Shown here: piece by piece, positions 14,964 through 19,409 of the stretch
How positions within the stretch are numbered: the stretch's first letter is position 1
Layout: every line of letters starts with the position of its first letter
From: an uncultured Sphingomonadales bacterium
Lineage (GTDB): Bacteria > Pseudomonadota > Alphaproteobacteria > Sphingomonadales > Sphingomonadaceae
Direction: 5' to 3'
Assembly (NCBI GenBank): GCA_937898535.1
Contig: CALDKP010000267.1
Span: 1 to 19,409 of the forward strand
DNA length: 19,409 nucleotides
Translations under genes and position numbers: made by a program
Notes under the pieces: model-generated
Told to the model about the DNA's origin: nothing
Databases searched by the model: none
What the model saw: only the letters and a program-made list of their open reading frames with translations

Positions 14964-14995
14964 AAGGGCCGTTGGATTACTCCAGCGGCCCTTTT
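14964..14995 (+). terminator. Intrinsic terminator of the small unit
   Basis: AAGGGCCGTTGG (14964-14975) pairs with CCAGCGGCCCTT (14982-14993) over 12 bp with one G-U pair and a 6-nt loop. The arm runs into TTTT. This should separate the small unit from sppA. Confidence 0.85.
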
Positions 14996-15111
14996 CTGTA
15001 ACGCCTGCATTTCGCAATCTTGCCAGCGCGAAATATCTTTTTGTCGAACAGCAGTGGCAAACGACGTTTGAATGCTTACATCAGGACAACAGTAAAAAGG
15101 GACAAGACATT

Positions 15112-16986
15112 ATGCAGTTTCTGCGCGTCAGCTGGAAAATATTGGTTGGGTTTAAGGACCTACTGGTGCTATTTTTCCTGTTATTGTTCTTCCTCGCGAT
15201 ATTCGCACTTCTGAACGCCAGTCCCAATCCGGCGGTCGTGCGCGACGGTGCATTGTTGCTGAAACTTGATGGCGTTATTTCCGAACAGCCTGCAGAAGTT
15301 GACCCGCTGACAGCGCTCACATCCTCAGCCATGCCGACCGGCGAAATTCGGCAACGCGATATCGTTCGCGCGCTTAAGCTTGCGGAAAAAGATGCGCGGG
15401 TGAAACTGGTCGTTGTCGACATGGAACGGTTCATGGGCGGCGGACAGGCAAGCCTTGCGGCAATCGGGAACAGCCTTGAGGCCGTGAAAAAGGCGGGCAA
15501 GCCTGTCTATGCCTTCGCCACGGCCTATTCCGACGACAGCTATCAACTGGCGGCACATGCCACGCAAATCTGGATGGACCCGCTGGGCGGCGCAATGATT
15601 ACGGGACCCGGCGGATCACAGCCATATTATAAAGGCTTGCTCGACCAGCTTGGCGTGAAAGCCAACATCTACCGAGTGGGTACGTTCAAGAGCGCAGTTG
15701 AACCCTATATGCGGAACGCGCAGTCCCCTGAATCCAAAATGGCCATCAAGGGCGTATATTATGAGGTCTGGGGACAGTGGAAAGCGGCCGTAGCAAAGGC
15801 GCGCCCTCAGGCGCAGCTGGACCGCATGCTGACCGACCCGGCCGGTGCAGTGGAATCCGTCAAAGGTGATCTGGCGCAATTGGCGCTGTCGACGCGTCTT
15901 GTCGACAAACTGGGTGACCGCATCGCATTCGGGAAATTCATTGCCGGAAAGGTCGGCGCGGATGATAAGAAAACGACTGGCGGTTTTGCCCACACCCCAA
16001 TGGATGCATTACTTGCCAGCTACGGTCCAGCAACCGCTGGTGCGCAGATTGGCGTTGTGACCATTGCTGGAACCATCGTCGATGGAGAGGGCGGCCCTGG
16101 AACCGCAGCGGGCGACACCGTCAGCGGCCTAATTTACGATGCGCTCGACAACAAGGATTTGAAAGCGTTGGTGGTCCGCGTGGATTCTCCTGGCGGTTCC
16201 GTCATGGCGTCCGAAAAAATCCGTCTGGCGATTGAAGCGGCGAAAGCGAAAAGAATTCCGGTCATCGTGTCGATGGCGAATTTGGCCGCAAGCGGCGGTT
16301 ATTGGATATCGCTTCCTGCCGATGTCATTTTTGCCGATCCTGCCACGATTACTGGATCCATTGGTATCTTCGGGGTCATCCCAAGCGCCGAAGCTGGCCT
16401 TGCGAAAATCGGCGTGAATGCGGACGGTGTGAAGACAACGCCATTGTCAGGCGAACCTGATATCTTGAATGGCTTCAGCCCCGAATTTGATCGCGTGGCC
16501 CAAAGCGCCATTGAGAATGGCTATCGCCAGTTCCTGACACGCGTCGCAACTGCGCGCAAGAAAACGCCGGAACAAGTCGATGCCATCGCGCAGGGGCGTG
16601 TATGGGCAGGTGGCACGGCCCGTCAGCTCGGCCTTGTCGACAGGACCGGTGGTATGAATGATGCGTTTGCGGAAGCCGTAAAGCGTGCCGGATTGAAACC
16701 CGATGGATGGCATGCCGAATATATCGAACCGCCAACGAGCTTCGCAGGCACGCTCATCAGTGGCCTGATGCCAAAGCGTGCCCAGGCAGCCGCGCCGATC
16801 GACATTTTTGCGCAAGCATCATGGCAGCAGCAGTTGCTGTTCCAGCGGATTTCTAATGATTTGAACATGCTCACGGGCGTGCGAGGCGCGCAGGCCAAGT
16901 GTATTGAATGTGTGGATTTTGCCGCACCCGCGACGGCAAAGGCCGATGCCGGCTGGTTCGCGATGTTGCTGAAGGCCTTAAGCTAA
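15112..16986 (+). CDS. sppA: Signal peptide peptidase SppA, 67K type
   Basis: The 624-residue protein is an inner-membrane serine protease with a Ser-Lys dyad that degrades cleaved signal peptides in the periplasm. An N-terminal signal anchor lies at about 17-36 (LLVLFFLLLFFLAIFALL). Two tandem protease-like domains follow. The catalytic Lys is in the first domain, Lys193 in VGTFKSAVEPY, and the nucleophile in the second, Ser394 in LAASGGYW. VVRVDSPGGSVMAS and GSIGIFG flank the site. Length matches the tandem (E. coli-like) type. The ATG at 15112 has AAAAAGGGA 8 bases upstream. It is preceded by the terminator at 14995, so it should have its own promoter. Confidence 0.95.
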   Translation: MQFLRVSWKILVGFKDLLVLFFLLLFFLAIFALLNASPNPAVVRDGALLLKLDGVISEQPAEVDPLTALTSSAMPTGEIRQRDIVRALKLAEKDARVKLVVVDMERFMGGGQASLAAIGNSLEAVKKAGKPVYAFATAYSDDSYQLAAHATQIWMDPLGGAMITGPGGSQPYYKGLLDQLGVKANIYRVGTFKSAVEPYMRNAQSPESKMAIKGVYYEVWGQWKAAVAKARPQAQLDRMLTDPAGAVESVKGDLAQLALSTRLVDKLGDRIAFGKFIAGKVGADDKKTTGGFAHTPMDALLASYGPATAGAQIGVVTIAGTIVDGEGGPGTAAGDTVSGLIYDALDNKDLKALVVRVDSPGGSVMASEKIRLAIEAAKAKRIPVIVSMANLAASGGYWISLPADVIFADPATITGSIGIFGVIPSAEAGLAKIGVNADGVKTTPLSGEPDILNGFSPEFDRVAQSAIENGYRQFLTRVATARKKTPEQVDAIAQGRVWAGGTARQLGLVDRTGGMNDAFAEAVKRAGLKPDGWHAEYIEPPTSFAGTLISGLMPKRAQAAAPIDIFAQASWQQQLLFQRISNDLNMLTGVRGAQAKCIECVDFAAPATAKADAGWFAMLLKALS

Positions 16987-16992
16987 ATATGT

Positions 16993-17020
16993 GTCATCCC
17001 GAACCCATGCCCGGGATGAC
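16993..17020. repeat. 9-bp palindromic hairpin between convergent genes
   Basis: GTCATCCCG (16993-17001) and CGGGATGAC (17012-17020) are exact inverted copies around a 10-nt spacer. This resembles the TCATCCCG...CGGGATGA intergenic palindromes that recur in many proteobacterial genomes. It sits 6 bases after the sppA stop and 18 before the convergent lipoprotein stop. Without T-runs it is at best a weak bidirectional terminator or 3' stability hairpin. Confidence 0.65.
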
Positions 17021-17038
17021 AATTATAACTTAGACTGC

Positions 17039-17350
17039 TTACGCCTTAATTGCGCAAATAAGCCCGGACGAGCTTACGACACCGAGAATTTCGGGGTCTT
17101 GCAGCGAACGCGTGCGCTTCAGAAAGTCCTCGACGGTAATCTTGCGCATATCCTGACCGCGCAGCTTTTTAAGGCCGCTCAGCTTATTCAACTGGATCAA
17201 TGAAAGCCGGTCGACCATCCGGTCAGCCATGCAGGCTGCAATCGGCCGGGACAGACCGGCATCCATCAGCGCGGTTCTTACGCGTGTTTCAGGTGTGGTA
17301 CATGCCGAGAGCGCTAGTGCAGTAAATGTGACCAGCGCTACCCGTTTCAT
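17039..17350 (-). CDS. Small lipoprotein of unknown function
   Basis: The 103-residue product begins MKRVALVTFTALALSAC, a lipoprotein signal with Cys17 in the lipobox LSAC. The mature part of about 86 residues is mostly helical. It contains the cysteine-bearing stretch RPIAACMADRMVDRLSLIQL and a C-terminal VVSSSGLICAIKA, so one disulfide is possible. No family is recognised. Its ATG overlaps the ppa stop as ATGA, which points to translational coupling and supports the start at 17350 over an upstream Met inside ppa. It ends the M61-ppa-lipoprotein run. Confidence 0.82.
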   Translation of the reverse strand: MKRVALVTFTALALSACTTPETRVRTALMDAGLSRPIAACMADRMVDRLSLIQLNKLSGLKKLRGQDMRKITVEDFLKRTRSLQDPEILGVVSSSGLICAIKA

Positions 17351-17883
17351 ATACCATGTTCCTTGGCCCGTTCGACGCATTCCATAATAATGCGCTTGGC
17401 GTCGTTTTCATCACCCCAGCCATTCAACTTGGCCCATTTGCCGGGCTCCAGGTCTTTATAATGGGTGAAGAAATGCTCGATCTGTTGAAGGACGATCGGC
17501 GGCATATCCTTGTACGTCACAACGTCTGAATAATAAGGGAAGGTCTTGTTGACTGGCACGCACAGCAATTTTTCATCACCGCCCGCATCATCTTCCATCA
17601 TCAACACGCCAATCGGACGGCATTTGACCACCGCACCGGCGACGATAGGCGAACGCGCGACGACAAGTGCGTCCAACGGGTCGCCATCTTCACCCAGCGT
17701 ATGCGGAACAAAGCCATAATTGGCGGGGTAACGCATGGGTGTGTGCAGGAAACGGTCTACGAAAAGAGCGCCAGAAGCCTTGTCGAATTCATACTTTACG
17801 GGTTCACCGCCAATGGGAACCTCGATCAGCACGTTCAGGCTTTCAGGCACATTGTCGCCTGCTGGAATCAAATCAATACGCAT
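17347..17883 (-). CDS. ppa: Inorganic pyrophosphatase, family I
   Basis: The 178-residue cytoplasmic enzyme hydrolyses pyrophosphate to phosphate and drives biosynthetic reactions. The signature EDGDPLDAL (65-73) contains the metal-binding aspartates 66, 68 and 71. Other family segments are VPIGGEPVKYEFDKASG with active-site Lys/Glu, RFLHTPMRYPANYGFVP, and HFFTHYKDLEPGKWAKLNGW near the C-terminus. Length is normal for the bacterial hexameric type. It lies 23 bp downstream of the M61 gene on the same strand and overlaps the small lipoprotein start by 4 bp. Confidence 0.96.
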   Translation of the reverse strand: MRIDLIPAGDNVPESLNVLIEVPIGGEPVKYEFDKASGALFVDRFLHTPMRYPANYGFVPHTLGEDGDPLDALVVARSPIVAGAVVKCRPIGVLMMEDDAGGDEKLLCVPVNKTFPYYSDVVTYKDMPPIVLQQIEHFFTHYKDLEPGKWAKLNGWGDENDAKRIIMECVERAKEHGI

Positions 17884-17906
17884 GGGAGAATGCTTTCAAA
17901 TTGTTT

Positions 17907-19409
17907 TTAGTTGGTCCGCCGCGGACTTAGTAAACGATCGATCGCCGTTTCGCCCTTGCCCGTGGATTCGAGGTGCGGATAGCGCAAGCCGCCCGAATAG
18001 GCGATGTCTATTTGCTCAAAACGCTTGTTGCGTTCTATTATAAGGCGCACGGGCTTTTCCCCACCCTTTGCGGCCTTGATTGCGGCACTGAGGCCGTCTT
18101 TGGAATAAGCATAGCCGTTGACGGCAATGATTTTGGCGCCGTTGACAATATTGGCCTTAAAAGCAGGCCCGTTCCATAATACCGATGTGACGCGGCCTTC
18201 TTTGTCCAACGTCAGCCCAAGCGAGTGCGTGAGGTTGAAGTTGTTGCCTTCCTTCATCAGTTCTTTGTCGAAGATGTTCGGTTCTTCTTTCCAGACAAGT
18301 TTGTACCCGCCCATCTCAAAACCGTTCAGCGGTGCGGGCTGACCCGGTTGGCGCAGCTTGGTATCCAGAAACTTCGCCCAATCATAAGGCTGTACAGCAT
18401 TCAGCGTGCGGACGATCTCATCAAAATTATAAGTGAGCACGCCCCAGTCGGCGTTGCGCACGCCAAAGAAGGCTTTGGCGAAATCATCGAGCGATTTCTT
18501 ACCCTTTGAAAGCGTGCGGATCGTCATGTCCGCATCGAGCCAGATCAGCGAGCCTTCATTATAATAATCTTCGCCGCGTGCGTGGCTTGCGAATGGCTTT
18601 GCTTTGCGTGCGCCAAAAATGGGATCATGCGTGGTGTCTTCCACCGAACGCCAATTGCGGCCGGGCTGCTCTGCATAAAAGCCCGCATATTTGGCCCATT
18701 CGCCCATCACCATTTCTTTGGATTGCAGGGCCGATCGCGCACCAAGGACGAGATCCCAAAAGCTGGTCTGGCCTTCATAGACCCACAATAAATTGTCGCG
18801 CATCGGGGTGGAATAATCGGGCGTCCACATCGTATCAGGGCGGCGGAACTTGCCGTTCCAGCTGTGCGTGAATTCGTGCGGCAACAGCCCGCGTTCGGAC
18901 ATATTGTCATCCCATTCGGTGAAATAGTCGGTCTCGCGCGTATTTTCAGAGCTGCGATGATGTTCAAGACCGATGCCGCCAAGCTCTTCAGTCAGACCAA
19001 GAAGAAATTCGTAGCGATCAAAATGCTTTGACCCAAAAAGCAGGAGTGACTCATCCACCAACGCGCGATGTGCAGCGATATGCTCTGGCTTAGCGGCGAG
19101 ATATTTGGCGTCGTCCGCCCAAACGTTCAGCGTGACATTGTTGCCCAGATCCCATTTTTTGTAATGTGGCCCCGCGAACATCGGGCTGTCGACCAAGGTT
19201 TCAAAACTCGTCACGCCGAAATCGATGCGGCCTGTGTTGGTTTTTGCTCCGTCGATCGCGGCCACACCGGTCCAGCCCGCAGGTAGCGTAATGGATGGGC
19301 GCACTTGGATGGCACGCGTGAAGTGCCCCGCCGGATAGAGCGCGACTTGCTCCCATTGGATGTTCATCATATTGGGCGTGACGACAATCCTGCCTTCGCT
19401 TTCGCGAAC
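17907..19409 (-). CDS. M61 family metallopeptidase with PDZ domain, 5' end outside the window
   Basis: The frame is open to the right edge of the window, so the N-terminus, including any signal peptide, is missing; about 500 residues are visible and the family is usually about 600 or more. An N-terminal beta-sandwich part (QVALYPAG and onward) precedes the catalytic domain. Counting from the Met at 19370, HEFTHSWNGK at 165-174 is the zinc-binding HExxH. YEGQTSFW at 198-205 supplies the probable third ligand, Glu199. A C-terminal PDZ domain at about 390-470 includes LGLTLDKEGRVTSV and AKIIAVNGYAYSKDGL. The family resembles glycyl aminopeptidase; periplasmic location is expected but cannot be seen here. 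Confidence 0.92.
   Translation of the reverse strand, partial: VRESEGRIVVTPNMMNIQWEQVALYPAGHFTRAIQVRPSITLPAGWTGVAAIDGAKTNTGRIDFGVTSFETLVDSPMFAGPHYKKWDLGNNVTLNVWADDAKYLAAKPEHIAAHRALVDESLLLFGSKHFDRYEFLLGLTEELGGIGLEHHRSSENTRETDYFTEWDDNMSERGLLPHEFTHSWNGKFRRPDTMWTPDYSTPMRDNLLWVYEGQTSFWDLVLGARSALQSKEMVMGEWAKYAGFYAEQPGRNWRSVEDTTHDPIFGARKAKPFASHARGEDYYNEGSLIWLDADMTIRTLSKGKKSLDDFAKAFFGVRNADWGVLTYNFDEIVRTLNAVQPYDWAKFLDTKLRQPGQPAPLNGFEMGGYKLVWKEEPNIFDKELMKEGNNFNLTHSLGLTLDKEGRVTSVLWNGPAFKANIVNGAKIIAVNGYAYSKDGLSAAIKAAKGGEKPVRLIIERNKRFEQIDIAYSGGLRYPHLESTGKGETAIDRLLSPRRTN

Larger units (their letters stand above)
14668..15111 (+). other. Structured intergenic transcription unit between the lipoprotein gene and sppA
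   Basis: This 444-base gap has more structure than a plain spacer. From left to right it holds a dyad ATTTGA-TGACG-TCAAAT just after the lipoprotein stop, an A/T-rich stretch, and a ribosome binding site with a 34-codon ORF (14789-14893). Hairpins ATGCCG-GTCA-CGGCAT (14902-14917) and CAGCGG/CCGCTG (14933-14953) follow, then an intrinsic terminator (14964-14995). The 9-mer CAACTTCCG occurs directly at 14761-14769 and 14923-14931. The last 115 bases, before sppA, hold a ribosome binding site AAAAAGGGA at 15095-15103 but no promoter I can define. No promoter could be confidently placed for the small unit either. Confidence 0.6.

Noticed and set aside
1..19409. CRISPR arrays, insertion-sequence transposases, toxin-antitoxin or phage structural genes
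   Set aside because: No regularly spaced repeats, DDE transposase motifs or phage-like genes were seen anywhere in the window; the only recombinase is the serine recombinase.

Overview
The window looks like chromosomal DNA of an alphaproteobacterium, most likely from the Sphingomonadales (Sphingorhabdus/Sphingopyxis-like). This rests on recognising several protein variants and the DUF3489-DUF2924-recombinase trio. It is an inference; no 16S or other phylogenetic marker is present. Coding density is high and most genes are ordinary housekeeping or periplasmic enzymes.

Layout. (1) 1-2461, plus strand: the 3' part of an SCP-x-like thiolase, a metal-dependent cyclase/hydrolase and an SMP-30/gluconolactonase-like protein sit head to tail with 7-12 bp gaps. 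They look like the end of a catabolic operon whose substrate cannot be read from the sequence. (2) 2462-5166: an intergenic stretch with a 10-bp inverted repeat and a hairpin enclosing a ribosome binding site leads into DUF3489, DUF2924 and large serine recombinase genes, closed by a strong terminator. This is a probable small mobile or island-associated module. (3) 5299-5373, minus strand: an intact tRNA-Thr(GGT) with its own TTGACA promoter, followed by a small basic conserved protein on the plus strand and an unassigned minus-strand terminator. (4) 5902-10631, plus strand: pyrD (quinone-linked dihydroorotate dehydrogenase), an exported gamma-glutamyltransferase and a long-chain acyl-CoA ligase. 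(5) 10658-14087, minus strand: an exported M1 aminopeptidase and, just upstream of it, a TlyA-type S4/rRNA methyltransferase. (6) 14137-16986, plus strand: a proline-rich lipoprotein, a compact independent transcription unit (14.76-15.0 kb) and sppA. (7) 17039-19409, minus strand: an M61 peptidase (cut by the window end), ppa and a small lipoprotein whose start overlaps the ppa stop.

The most unusual element is in the 444-bp gap before sppA. It holds a 34-codon ORF with a good Shine-Dalgarno site. Inside this ORF lies a 15-nt perfect complement of the usual 16S rRNA 3' end, directly upstream of a second in-frame ATG. Two hairpins and a strong intrinsic terminator follow. It could be a leader or small-protein gene, or an RNA that binds the 30S subunit; the sequence alone cannot decide.

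Four predicted exported or envelope peptidases or amidohydrolases (GGT, M1, SppA, M61) lie in 12 kb, suggesting peptide and glutathione turnover in the envelope, although they are in separate transcription units.
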